Translations under genes and position numbers: made by a program | Notes under the pieces: generated by a model | Told to the model about the DNA's origin: nothing | The model's input: only the letters and a program-made list of their open reading frames with translations | Databases searched by the model: none | Assembly (NCBI GenBank): GCA_002353205.1 | Contig: DEJE01000020.1 | Coordinates: 1 to 64,000, forward strand | Direction: 5' to 3' | Length of the DNA: 64,000 nt | From: Prevotella sp. UBA2756 | GTDB taxonomy: Bacteria; Bacteroidota; Bacteroidia; Bacteroidales; Bacteroidaceae | In this document: positions 23,687 through 32,957 of the stretch, in pieces | Numbering within the stretch: the first letter of the stretch is position 1 | How the letters are laid out: each line of letters opens with the position of its first letter

Positions 23687-26600
23687 ATGGACTCAAAACT
23701 TAGAAAAACAATTGTTCTCGCGGGACTTTGTTCGGCCGTAGGGCTGTTTGGTCCCACGCAGGCAATGGCTGCGGCAGAAGGTTCTGCTGTGGCTGCTACC
23801 CAGCAAAACAAGCAAGTGTCGGGTTATGTCGGCGACTCGCAGGGTGCACTCATTGGTGCCACCGTGCAGGAGAAAGGCACGTCGAACGGTACGGTGACCG
23901 ATTTCGACGGTAATTTCTCGCTCAGTGTGAAGCCCGGTGCCACGCTTGTCGTCTCTTATGTGGGCTACATCACGCAGGAAGTGAAGGTAGGCAATGAAAG
24001 CCGTCTGAGCATTCAGCTCGACGAAGAGGGCCACAACCTGAACGAGGTGGTGGTCATCGGTTATGGTACGCAGCGCCGCGAGGCCGTCACCGGTTCGGTG
24101 GCCAACGTCGGCGGCGAGAAGCTGAACCAGATTGCAGCCACCAATGCTGCCCAGGCTCTGCAGGGCCGCGTGGCTGGTGTGCTGATGACGCAGACATCTT
24201 CGAAACCGGGTGCCGAGATGCAGATCCGCATCCGTGGTCAGCGTTCGCTCTCTGCCTCCAACGACCCGCTGATCGTGCTCGATGGTATCCCCTTCATGGG
24301 CCAGCTGTCGGATATCAACCCCGCCGACATCAAGTCGATGGATATCCTGAAGGATGCCTCAGCAACGGCCATCTACGGTTCGCGTGGTGCCAACGGTGTG
24401 ATCATCATCACCACCGTGAAGGGCTATCAGGGCTCTCCCGCCAAGGTGACCTACAACGGATATGTGAGCTTCAAAGAAGTCTTCCACAAGTATCCGATGA
24501 TGGACGGACCGACGTTCTCGAAGATGCGTCAGTATGCCGGCAAGTATCAGAACTCACTCGATGAGAGCGAGAGCACGAATACCGACTGGCAGGATCTGTA
24601 CTATCAGACAGGCATCAGCCACAACCACGACGTGAGCGTGGCCGGTGGCACCAACGGCGGCAGCTACAGCTTCGGTGCCGGTTACTACCACGACGAGTCG
24701 GTTGTCCCCACCGAGGGCTACGATCGCGTCTCCATTCGTGGTAACTTCGATCAGATGGTAGGTAAATACTTCCGTTTCGGCCTGAGCACCAACAACAGCT
24801 ATCGCATCACGCAGGGCGTGAACAACATGTACGCCGTGCTGTGCTCGTCTCCGCTGTCGAGCCCCTACGATGCCAATGGCAACCTGAAGCGCTACAACGC
24901 CCTTCCCGCCGACGACCAGGTGGTTGTCACCAAGGAGACGGTGGAGCGCGATAAGGACGTGTGGCTGAGCGAGAATAAGGGTATCGGTTCCTACAACACA
25001 CTCTTTGGTGAGGTGAAATGCCCGTGGATTGAAGGTCTGAGCTACCGCATCAACGTTGGTCTGAACTTCCGTAGCTCCAAGGGCGGCGGCTTCACCGGCA
25101 CGGGTATCAACAATAAGGACGCCAATGCCATCAACAGCGGATGGGTGAACGAGAATCAGACGCGCAACTGGGCTGTTGAGAACCTCCTCACCTACGACCG
25201 CACCTTTGGTAAGCACCAGGTCAACGTCGTCGGAATGTACTCTGCCGAGGAGACCACCTATGAGTCGTCGGGCGGTTCGGCACAGGGCATTCCTGCCGAC
25301 TATTTCCAGTATTATGCTCTCGACAAGGCTACCGGCCAGGCCAACCTCACCAACTATAGCTACTGGCAGAGTGGACTGATGTCGTGGATGGGTCGTGTGA
25401 TGTATTCCTACGACAACAAATACATGGTTTCAGTAGCCCTCCGCTCGGATGCATCGTCGCGTCTGGCAAAGGGCCATCAGTGGCATACCTATCCCGCTTT
25501 CAGCGCCGGTTGGAACATTGCCCGTGAAGAATTCATGGAGAGCACGAAGTCGTGGCTCGACAACCTGAAGCTGCGCGTGGGCTACGGTGAGACCTCTAAC
25601 CAGAGCATCAACCCCTATTCAACGCTTGGTGGACTGGCTATCCGCAACTATAACTTCGGTAACGGCACCAACTATAATGCTGGTTACTATGTGAACGCCC
25701 TGCCTAACCCTGAACTGGGATGGGAGTACAGCAAGACTTGGAACTTCGGTCTCGACTTCTCGCTCTTCAAAGGTCGCCTGTCGGGTACGTTGGAGTACTA
25801 TATCCAGAAGACCAACGATATCCTGCTCGACGTCAGCCTGCCTTCTACCTCTGGTGTGAGCAGCTTCACCGGCAACATCGGTAAGACCGAGAACAAGGGT
25901 TGGGAGTTCACCCTCAACGGAATCATCATCGACAATAAGAACGGATGGAACTGGGAGGCTGGCATCAACCTCTATGCTAACCGCAACAAACTGACAGCGC
26001 TGGCTTCGGGCGAGGACCGCGACGAGGGTAACCGCTGGTTCGTGGGCTATCCTATCGATGTCATCTACGACTACAAATATCAGGGTCTTTGGAATGAGAG
26101 CGATGTCAAGCCTGCCACTGTGAGAGACAAGGACGGCAATCCGACAGGTGAGACAACGACCAATTTGGATATCCTTGAGCCGGGCGGCAACATTGGTATG
26201 ATCAAGGTGGAGTACACCGGTGAATATTACGATGACGGCACTCCGAAGCGTGCCATCGGTGCCGATGACCGTCAGATCATGAGCATGGAGCCCGACCTGA
26301 TGGGTGGTTTCAACACCACAGTGGGTTACAAAGGCTTCGACCTCACCGTGATCGGTGCCTTCCAGATCGGTGGTAAGCTGATCAGTGCCATCCACTCTTC
26401 GAATGGTTACCTCAACATGCTCACAGGTCGTCGCAACAACATCGACGTCGACTACTGGACTGAGCAGAACACCGGTGCTAAGTATCCGAAGCCCGGTGGC
26501 ATCATCAGCAGCGACAACCCCAAGTATGGTTCTACACTCGGCTATTTCGACGCTGGCTATCTGAAGATCCGCGCCATCACGCTCGGTTACAACTTCTCCA

Positions 26601-26845
26601 ACCTGAAGGCTATTCAGGATCTCGGCATCAGCCGCCTGCGTCTTTACGCAACGGTTCAGAACCCGTTCGTGCTCTTCTCACCGTTTAACAATGAAAGCGG
26701 ACTCGATCCCGAGACCAACTCTTGGGCCAACGAGAACACGGCTGTTGGATATAGCGAGTATTCTGGCAAGCACCGCATGCCGATCGTAGGTTACAACACA
26801 CCTTCTACCCGCAATTTCATCATCGGTCTTAATGTAACTTTCTAA
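23687..26845 (+). CDS. SusC/RagA-family TonB-dependent outer-membrane transporter
   Basis: A 1052-residue protein: signal peptide (to about residue 29), a carboxypeptidase-regulatory-like domain (about 43-115; QVSGYVGDSQGALIGATV), the SusC motif EVVVIGYGTQ (120-129), a plug domain (LQGRVAGVLMTQTS, LIVLDGIPFMG, ILKDASATAIYGSRGANGVI) and a long beta-barrel ending STRNFIIGLNVTF. It imports glycan oligomers with its SusD partner using TonB energy. No STN anti-sigma-interacting domain is seen, so it is probably not itself a signal transducer. susD follows after 35 nt. The substrate is unknown; the opposite operon supplies the enzymes. Confidence 0.95.
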   Translation: MDSKLRKTIVLAGLCSAVGLFGPTQAMAAAEGSAVAATQQNKQVSGYVGDSQGALIGATVQEKGTSNGTVTDFDGNFSLSVKPGATLVVSYVGYITQEVKVGNESRLSIQLDEEGHNLNEVVVIGYGTQRREAVTGSVANVGGEKLNQIAATNAAQALQGRVAGVLMTQTSSKPGAEMQIRIRGQRSLSASNDPLIVLDGIPFMGQLSDINPADIKSMDILKDASATAIYGSRGANGVIIITTVKGYQGSPAKVTYNGYVSFKEVFHKYPMMDGPTFSKMRQYAGKYQNSLDESESTNTDWQDLYYQTGISHNHDVSVAGGTNGGSYSFGAGYYHDESVVPTEGYDRVSIRGNFDQMVGKYFRFGLSTNNSYRITQGVNNMYAVLCSSPLSSPYDANGNLKRYNALPADDQVVVTKETVERDKDVWLSENKGIGSYNTLFGEVKCPWIEGLSYRINVGLNFRSSKGGGFTGTGINNKDANAINSGWVNENQTRNWAVENLLTYDRTFGKHQVNVVGMYSAEETTYESSGGSAQGIPADYFQYYALDKATGQANLTNYSYWQSGLMSWMGRVMYSYDNKYMVSVALRSDASSRLAKGHQWHTYPAFSAGWNIAREEFMESTKSWLDNLKLRVGYGETSNQSINPYSTLGGLAIRNYNFGNGTNYNAGYYVNALPNPELGWEYSKTWNFGLDFSLFKGRLSGTLEYYIQKTNDILLDVSLPSTSGVSSFTGNIGKTENKGWEFTLNGIIIDNKNGWNWEAGINLYANRNKLTALASGEDRDEGNRWFVGYPIDVIYDYKYQGLWNESDVKPATVRDKDGNPTGETTTNLDILEPGGNIGMIKVEYTGEYYDDGTPKRAIGADDRQIMSMEPDLMGGFNTTVGYKGFDLTVIGAFQIGGKLISAIHSSNGYLNMLTGRRNNIDVDYWTEQNTGAKYPKPGGIISSDNPKYGSTLGYFDAGYLKIRAITLGYNFSNLKAIQDLGISRLRLYATVQNPFVLFSPFNNESGLDPETNSWANENTAVGYSEYSGKHRMPIVGYNTPSTRNFIIGLNVTF

Positions 26846-26880
26846 AGGTAATAAGGAAAAACAAGTAAAACAGTAAAGTT

Positions 26881-28827
26881 ATGAAAGCTAATAGTATCAA
26901 ATATATCCTCGCTGCCGGACTTGTTTGCTGTGGGCTCTCCACGACGATGACATCCTGCAGTGACGTGCTCGACGAGCAGCCCCGTAGCCAGTTCGACCCG
27001 ACATTCTTCAACACGAAAGCCGGTATCGAAGGCGGTCTGACATCGCTCTACGCCCATCTGCGCTATTTCTATGGCAACGGTTATTTCCTGAACAGCGTGG
27101 AGACGGGAACCGACGAATATACATACGGGCAGTCGGCGGACGGCAACTTCAAGGATGCCGACCTCTCTGGTGTAGGTCAGATGGTGCCAACCAACTCTAT
27201 CGCCGGATCTATCTGGGGAACGTTGTTCCCGAATATCAATACGGCCAGCGGCATTATCGAGAACGGTGCCGCAGCAGGCATCGATGCCTCACTGCTGGCT
27301 GAGGCCTACTTCTTCCGCGGTTTCGACTATTTCCTGCTCGTTCAGACCTACGGCGGCGTGCCCCTCGACTTGGGTGCCGGCGAACTGAAGTTCAATACTT
27401 CTACGGTTCGTACCTCCGTGCGTAACACGGTGCCTGAGGTTTATGCTGCCATCTTCAGCGATTTAGAGAAGGCCGTGGCCGACCTGCCCGAGAATCCGCG
27501 ACTCACTGGTACGGTTACTAAGAACGTAGCCCGCCTGTATCTCTCGAAGGCTTACCTCACATACGCCTGGTGGCTGGAGAACCCGAACAACATCCCCACC
27601 TATCCTGAGTGCTCGCGCAACAGCGGTGAGGCACAGAGCTACTTCCAGAAGGCTTACGACACGGCCATGCAGGCTATCAACAATCCCGGTCCGTACAAGC
27701 TGCAGCCTACTTTCTACGACGTGAACGTGGCCACCAACGACCGCAACTCTGAGATTATGCTCTATGCCGACCACGATGAGGACGAAAAGTATGGTAACGG
27801 CGGCGCTGGATATGGCTGGGGTAGCGGTGGCTCGCCCGAGAACTTCGCTTACTGGATGGAGACCTGGAACTACACCGAGATGACTGCAAAGGCTGCTTCG
27901 GGCGCTGTCATCAACCCGATTCAGCGTGAAGCCGTGCAGGCTCTCGGCCGTCCTTGGACTCGTATGGCTCCTATCGCCGACAACTTCATGGAAGGCGGTG
28001 TGTGGGAAGATGCCGTCAAAGCTATAGACTCTCGCTACGATGCTACCTTCACCCTTCGCTATCACACCAACTGGCAGAAAGCAGGCAACACCGAGCCTTA
28101 CGTCTTCGGTGCCAATGGAATGCAGGTTGGCCCCAACGAGATTTATTTCAGTTGGGTTCCTGAGAGCGATGATGCCAATATCAACTATACCGGTGCCGAC
28201 GGCAAACTGGGCTTCGGCGAAATGCCCGGACGCGCCGACTTCGTTGTCGCCGTGAACCATATCAGCCGCAAGAAGTACCCCATCAACTGGAAGATCGGAA
28301 TCTATCGTACCGACAATGCCGGTGGTCTGGGCTCCAAGGTGAACGGTGGTTCGCCCCGTCCTTGGAACATTGCCAAGTTCTCGGAGTTCTACCTCATCGG
28401 TGCTGAGGCTGCTGTGAAGCTGAACAAACAGGCTGATGCCAAGACGCTGGTGAATGTTCTTCGTGAGCGTGCCGGTAAGCAGACTTTCAGTCAGAACGAC
28501 AATGTGGCCGTCAGTGTTGACCACAGTGCTGAGATGCTGGCTGCCACTCCCGATGTCATCACCATCGACTTCATCCTCGATGAGCGCTCGCGCGAGTTCT
28601 GGGGTGAGGGCTATCGATGGTACGACCTCGTGCGCACACAGAAGTGGGCAGAGCGTGCAAGCACCTATCACATTGCAGGCGACGGCTACACTGACAAGGA
28701 TCTGAAGGAGTTCAAGCGCGACATTCCCGCCGGTTACTACCTCCGTCCGATTCCGCAGGGCCAGCTCGACGGTATGGAGATGGACGACGATGCTAAGAAA
28801 GCTTATCAGAATCCTGCCTACAGGTGA
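26881..28827 (+). CDS. SusD/RagB-family surface glycan-binding lipoprotein
   Basis: A 648-residue lipoprotein; the lipobox is in LSTTMTSCSDVLDEQPRSQ. Family markers are the N-terminal LDEQPRSQFDPTFF, the TPR-type helix pair (LLAEAYFFRGFDYFLLVQTY, GGVPLDL), and the C-terminal FILDERSREFWGEGYRWYDL plus LRPIPQGQLDGM. SusD proteins cap the SusC barrel at the cell surface and bind glycan. It is longer than the starch-type SusD (about 550), mainly through a Gly/Asp-rich central insertion. It ends the operon at a strong terminator. Confidence 0.95.
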   Translation: MKANSIKYILAAGLVCCGLSTTMTSCSDVLDEQPRSQFDPTFFNTKAGIEGGLTSLYAHLRYFYGNGYFLNSVETGTDEYTYGQSADGNFKDADLSGVGQMVPTNSIAGSIWGTLFPNINTASGIIENGAAAGIDASLLAEAYFFRGFDYFLLVQTYGGVPLDLGAGELKFNTSTVRTSVRNTVPEVYAAIFSDLEKAVADLPENPRLTGTVTKNVARLYLSKAYLTYAWWLENPNNIPTYPECSRNSGEAQSYFQKAYDTAMQAINNPGPYKLQPTFYDVNVATNDRNSEIMLYADHDEDEKYGNGGAGYGWGSGGSPENFAYWMETWNYTEMTAKAASGAVINPIQREAVQALGRPWTRMAPIADNFMEGGVWEDAVKAIDSRYDATFTLRYHTNWQKAGNTEPYVFGANGMQVGPNEIYFSWVPESDDANINYTGADGKLGFGEMPGRADFVVAVNHISRKKYPINWKIGIYRTDNAGGLGSKVNGGSPRPWNIAKFSEFYLIGAEAAVKLNKQADAKTLVNVLRERAGKQTFSQNDNVAVSVDHSAEMLAATPDVITIDFILDERSREFWGEGYRWYDLVRTQKWAERASTYHIAGDGYTDKDLKEFKRDIPAGYYLRPIPQGQLDGMEMDDDAKKAYQNPAYR

Positions 28828-28858
28828 TGTTTTTTAGGTTTCTGAGGTAATATATAAA

Positions 28859-28897
28859 AATGAAGCCCCTGCGCTGTGCAGAGGCTTCATTTTTTTT
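28859..28897. terminator. Bidirectional terminator between susD and the efflux operon
   Basis: AATGAAGCCCCTGC (28859-28872) pairs with GCAGAGGCTTCATT (28878-28891), with one mismatch. An eight-T run follows on the plus strand and a five-T run on the minus strand, so it can serve both convergent units. Confidence 0.9.
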
Positions 28898-28972
28898 CTC
28901 TCTAGAATTTCTAGATTCTATAGATTTTCTAGAACTTCTAGATTTTCTAGACTTTCTAGATTATCTAGAGCT
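28896..28972. repeat. CTAGA-type 9-bp repeat, copy 1
   Basis: About eight imperfect units built on TTCTAGA (for example TTCTAGATT and TTCTAGAAC) fill the spacer after the terminator. The same family occurs at 32858-32931, also within this efflux locus. Confidence 0.8.
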
Positions 28973-28991
28973 TAAACCGTCTCCAAGTCAT

Positions 28992-30314
28992 TTAGAAACT
29001 GATTTCTTTCCCGCGGTAGAAGTTGAGAAGGGCGTTCTGGTAGAGATGCTCGAACTTGGCGCGTGCCAAGTCGCTCTGCGCCTTCATCAGGTTGTTCTTC
29101 GTTTCGTTGAATTCCGTGATGTTGGCCTTGCCGTTCTCATATTTAGCTGTTATCAGGCGGAAGGCTTCCTCCTGACTGCGACAGGCTTCCTTGCTGCTCA
29201 CATATTTCGCATGTGCTGTCTGAGCGTTATAGTAAGCCTGCTGAATCTCTTTGTAGAGTGTCTTCTTCGTGTTGTCGAGTACGAGTTGCTGGTTCTCGCG
29301 GTCCAGCTGAGCCGACTTGATGTTGTTGCGCGTCTCGAAGCGGTTGAAGATGGGCACCTGCAGGCTCAGTCCCAGATACTGGCTGAAGTTGTTCTTTATC
29401 TGTTTGAAGAAACCGTCGGCAGGCATGCCGCTGGCTTTATAGTAGTTGCTGCCAAGGCCGGCTTGGAACGACAGCGAGGGAAGTGAAGCGCTTTTGGCGA
29501 TGTCGATGTACTTCTCGGCACCCTCCAAGCGCAGCTGCTCGGCCAAAATCTCGGGCTTCGTGGCCACGGCTTCTTGATAGATGACGTCGGGCGAGGGGAA
29601 CTCGAACGACGGATCCGACAGCCGTTCGGCATACAGACGCTCCACTGTGAACTGTTCGGGCGACGGCAGTTCGAGCAGTTGCGACAGCGTGAGGATGGCC
29701 AGTTGCAGGTCGTTGGCCGCCTGTGTGGCTGTAAGTCGGCTCTGTGCCAGCGTCGCTTCCTGCTGTGCTACCTCCACACCGCTTGCCTTGCCGTTGTCTC
29801 TCATCGCAACGAGTCGTCTCACCTGCATCGAGTCGATGCCTGTCTGTCGCTGAGCCACGTCGCAGAGTTCCATGCTATAGAGAATCTGTACGTAGGCTTC
29901 GGCCACCCTCACGCGGATGTCGTTCTTCGCTTTCTCCAGGTCTTCGTTGGCTGCCTGCAGGTTGAGTCGGCTCAGTTCGAGCGTCCTCGGAATGCGGAAG
30001 CCTGTGAAGATGGGAACGGAGGTGCCCAGACTGAACGATGTGCTGCTGGTGTTGCGGTTGGTGTATGTGTTCTCTGCCGTCAGACCGCGACCGAACGAGA
30101 TGTTCTCCGATGCCGATGCGTTGAGGTCGGGCAGTCGGCTGTTCTTTGCCGTGCTGACGTTCAGCTGCTGTTTGTAGTTGTTGATCACCTGTTGCTTGAT
30201 CTGGATGTTGTGCTCTACGGCGTAGTCGATGCACTGGCGCAGCGACCATGGCTGCTGTGCCGAGGCTGCGACGCTCCCTATCAGGACGGCTGCGAGCATT
30301 GTCTTTCTCTTCAT
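28992..30314 (-). CDS. TolC-family outer-membrane efflux protein
   Basis: A 440-residue protein with a signal peptide (MKRKTMLAAVLIGSVAASA) and two TolC-type outer-membrane-efflux repeats of long coiled coils (SLRQCIDYAVEHNIQIKQQV and the second starting near IDIAKSASLPSLSF). Each ends with the family pattern KYENGKANITEFNETKNNL or DNGKASGVEVAQQEATL. TolC proteins trimerise to form a duct across the periplasm and outer membrane. It is the last gene of the operon, 38 nt after the adaptor gene. The partners indicate a MacAB-type tripartite exporter. Confidence 0.93.
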   Translation of the reverse strand: MKRKTMLAAVLIGSVAASAQQPWSLRQCIDYAVEHNIQIKQQVINNYKQQLNVSTAKNSRLPDLNASASENISFGRGLTAENTYTNRNTSSTSFSLGTSVPIFTGFRIPRTLELSRLNLQAANEDLEKAKNDIRVRVAEAYVQILYSMELCDVAQRQTGIDSMQVRRLVAMRDNGKASGVEVAQQEATLAQSRLTATQAANDLQLAILTLSQLLELPSPEQFTVERLYAERLSDPSFEFPSPDVIYQEAVATKPEILAEQLRLEGAEKYIDIAKSASLPSLSFQAGLGSNYYKASGMPADGFFKQIKNNFSQYLGLSLQVPIFNRFETRNNIKSAQLDRENQQLVLDNTKKTLYKEIQQAYYNAQTAHAKYVSSKEACRSQEEAFRLITAKYENGKANITEFNETKNNLMKAQSDLARAKFEHLYQNALLNFYRGKEISF

Positions 30315-30352
30315 ACCTTTTCCCTTTCTTTTTCCTTGTGCTCAGCTCGCGT

Positions 30353-31465
30353 TTACGGTTCTGTCGTATCGGCCACGATTTGCGGACCACGCACCTTGTC
30401 TTTCGTCGACAGTCCTTTCTTGATCTCGATGTTCACGCCGTCGCTCAGACCCGTCGTGACCAGCGTGCGCTCGTAGGTCTTTGCCTCGCCCTCACCTTTC
30501 ACCACATAGACAAAGGTGGAGTCGCCGCTGAACTCGATGGCACTTTCGGGCACGCTGAGCACCTTCTGCACCTTCGACAGCACAATCTCGGCATTGGCAC
30601 TGTAGCCCGAGCGTATCTTGCTGTCGCGAAGCACGTTCACGGCAGCCTTGATTTCAAACTGGTTGGCACCGTTGCTCTCCACAGCCTTCGGCGACACATA
30701 CTCCAGCGACGCGTCGAACGTCAGGTCTTGCAGTGCGCCGATGGTGATCTTCATCGGCATTCCCGTGACGAGTCTGCCCACTTCCGTCTCGTCGATGTTG
30801 CCACGGAAGATGAGATCGTTCATGTTGGCCACGCTCGCAATGGTCGTTCCGTCGTTGAAGGTGTTGCTGTTGATGACCGAATTACCCACCTTCACCGGAA
30901 TGTCGAGTATGATTCCGGAGATCGTCGAACGGATGAGCGTCGACGATGCCGAGGCATTGCTCTTCGAGATACCATCGCGTACTACGTTCAGAGCGTCGTC
31001 GGCAGCAGCTTTTTCTTCGCGTGCCTGGCGCAGCGTAAGGCGCACTTTGTCGTATTCGTCGTCGCTGACAAGCTGCTGTTTGTGCAGTTCCTCCATGCGG
31101 CTGAAGTCGGTCTGCGCCTGTTTCAGGTTGATCGAAGCCAGTCGAACGCGGCTCTCGGCCGAGCTCAGTTGCGACATGTCGGGAATCACTTTCACCTTGG
31201 CGATGACGTCGCCCGCGTTGACATAGTCGCCCGGCACCTTCAGCAGCTCCGTGATGATGCCCGAGATTTGCGGCTTCACGTTCACCTCGTTGCGCGGTTC
31301 AATCTTTCCCGTGACGATGGTCGACTTCTGAATGTCGGTCGTCGTGGGTGTGAATTCGTTGTAGACGACAGGTTCCGGCTGAGACTTCTGCCAGAGGAAC
31401 ACGAAGGTTCCGATGAAAATCAAGGCCACGATGGCGGCGATGATCACTTTAGTGTATTTCTTCAT
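30353..31465 (-). CDS. Periplasmic adaptor (HlyD/MacA-like) of a tripartite exporter
   Basis: A 370-residue protein with an N-terminal membrane anchor (KVIIAAIVALIFIGTFVFLW). A lipoyl/barrel-sandwich domain is split around a helical hairpin: VNVKPQISGIITELLKVPGD ... INLKQAQTDFSRMEELHKQQ ... STLIRSTISGIILDIPVKVG. A beta-barrel follows (NDLIFRGNIDETEVGRLVTG) and a membrane-proximal part (VLSVPESAIEFSGDSTFVYV). It bridges the MacB-like permeases with the TolC protein. The start at 31465 gives the membrane anchor directly. Confidence 0.92.
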   Translation of the reverse strand: MKKYTKVIIAAIVALIFIGTFVFLWQKSQPEPVVYNEFTPTTTDIQKSTIVTGKIEPRNEVNVKPQISGIITELLKVPGDYVNAGDVIAKVKVIPDMSQLSSAESRVRLASINLKQAQTDFSRMEELHKQQLVSDDEYDKVRLTLRQAREEKAAADDALNVVRDGISKSNASASSTLIRSTISGIILDIPVKVGNSVINSNTFNDGTTIASVANMNDLIFRGNIDETEVGRLVTGMPMKITIGALQDLTFDASLEYVSPKAVESNGANQFEIKAAVNVLRDSKIRSGYSANAEIVLSKVQKVLSVPESAIEFSGDSTFVYVVKGEGEAKTYERTLVTTGLSDGVNIEIKKGLSTKDKVRGPQIVADTTEP

Positions 31466-31496
31466 ATTGCCGTTATGATATTATTATTTCGTATTA

Positions 31497-31567
31497 CTTA
31501 ATTCTTAACTCTTAATTCTTAACTCTTAACTCTTAATTCTTACCTCTTAACTCTTACCTCTTAACTA
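31497..31567. repeat. TTAACTC-type tandem repeat, copy 1
   Basis: Imperfect repeats of TTAACTCTTAATTC fill the gap between the adaptor and permease genes. The same unit occurs in longer form at 38205-38285, and a related one at 18682-18740. Confidence 0.8.
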
Positions 31568-31572
31568 AACCC

Positions 31573-32826
31573 CTACTCGTCCCTCATCGCATCGACGGGT
31601 TTGATCGACATGGCACGGGCGGCAGGAGCCAGTCCGGCCAGCACACCCATCACGCTGATGAGCAACGCAGCGAGCAGAGCCGTCCAGAAATCCACCTGGA
31701 AATGGGCGGCCAGCATGCCGTCTTCGATGTTGCTCATCTCCAACATCTGCAGTATGAGCACGGCGAAGAGGATGCCGCTCATGCCTGCGACGAGTGTCAG
31801 CACGATGCTTTCCGAGATAATTTGCGTGAGAATCATGCGCGGCGTGGCCCCGATGGCGCGCCGGATGCCTATCTCGGTGGTTCGTTCGCGCACGGTCACC
31901 ATCATGATGTTCGACACACCGATGGCGCCGGCGAGCAATGTTCCCAGTCCGACAAGCCAGATGAGGAAGTTCACACCGCGGAACAGATTGTCCAAGAGTT
32001 GGAAAAGCACCTCGGTGTTGAACACTGTCAGACCCTTCTCGTCGGTCGGATCCACCATGTGGGCGGGAGCTATGGTGGCCCGTATGCGGTCGGTGAGCTT
32101 GCTCATCACCACTCCCGGGCGTCCCGTCACGGCCAGCACGTCCACCTCGTTGCCCCGGTTGTAGAGTTGTTGCACCAGTGTCAGCGGCAGGGAAATCGTC
32201 TCGTCGGCCCCTCCGCCGATGTTGATGTTGCTCTCGGCATAGTCAACGCCCACCACTTCCACGAAGGTAGAGTCCAGCCGGATGCTCTGTCCGCAGGGGT
32301 CGCCGCCGTTCTTGAAAAGTTCCTTGTACACTTTCTTCCCGATGACGCACACCTTGCGGTGCTGTTGGATGTCCATATCGTTGAGATAGCGGCCGTAGTA
32401 CATCTTCGGTTCGTTGATGCGGGCATAGTCGGGCGTGACGCCTTGAATGCTGACCGACGATTTCTGCTCGCCGTGGTAGGCCGTCGGTGTCACGTTCCAC
32501 GGTGTAAAGAGCACGGGAGCCACCACGTCGAGCTCAGGAATGCGGTTGTGCAGACGCTCAATGTCCTTGTAGTTCATCTGCCACCAGCGACCTTTGCGAA
32601 AGCCTTTGTAGGGCTTGGTGGTCTGCTGGGCCCATATCATTGCCGAGTTGGTGGCGAATCCCTCGAAGTTGCTCTGCAGCATCTCCTTCATTCCCTGCCC
32701 TCCGCCGATGAGGGCGATGAGCATGAACACGCCCCAGAAGACGCCGAAGCCCGTAAGAAACGAGCGGCTCTTGTTTCGCGTCAGCGTGTCGAGGATCTCG
32801 CGGTATGAATCGATGTCTATTCTCAT
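31573..32826 (-). CDS. MacB-like ABC transporter permease (FtsX fold), second copy
   Basis: A 417-residue protein with the MacB layout without a fused ATPase: one N-terminal transmembrane segment (FLTGFGVFWGVFMLIALIGG), a large periplasmic MacB-type domain (about residues 45-270) and three C-terminal segments. The motif NIMMVTVRERTTEIGIRRAIGA is the conserved cytoplasmic coupling region, and the end MSIKPVDAMRDE fits the family. It uses the separate ATPase encoded at 34255-34974. It is a paralogue of the next permease, and the two probably form a heterodimer. Confidence 0.92.
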   Translation of the reverse strand: MRIDIDSYREILDTLTRNKSRSFLTGFGVFWGVFMLIALIGGGQGMKEMLQSNFEGFATNSAMIWAQQTTKPYKGFRKGRWWQMNYKDIERLHNRIPELDVVAPVLFTPWNVTPTAYHGEQKSSVSIQGVTPDYARINEPKMYYGRYLNDMDIQQHRKVCVIGKKVYKELFKNGGDPCGQSIRLDSTFVEVVGVDYAESNINIGGGADETISLPLTLVQQLYNRGNEVDVLAVTGRPGVVMSKLTDRIRATIAPAHMVDPTDEKGLTVFNTEVLFQLLDNLFRGVNFLIWLVGLGTLLAGAIGVSNIMMVTVRERTTEIGIRRAIGATPRMILTQIISESIVLTLVAGMSGILFAVLILQMLEMSNIEDGMLAAHFQVDFWTALLAALLISVMGVLAGLAPAARAMSIKPVDAMRDE

Positions 32827-32857
32827 TCTTTTCTTTTTTCTTTTGGGGGCTTTCTGG

Positions 32858-32931
32858 TTTTTCTAGATATTCTAGACTTTCTAGATTCTCTAGATTTTCT
32901 AGATTCTCTAGATATTCTGGATTTCCAGAGT
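32858..32931. repeat. CTAGA-type 9-bp repeat, copy 2
   Basis: Units such as CTAGATTCT and CTAGATTTT repeat about eight times in the gap between the two permease genes. The unit is the same as at 28896-28972. Confidence 0.8.
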
Positions 32932-32957
32932 CTTTTTTCTATCTGGGCTCTTGGGAG

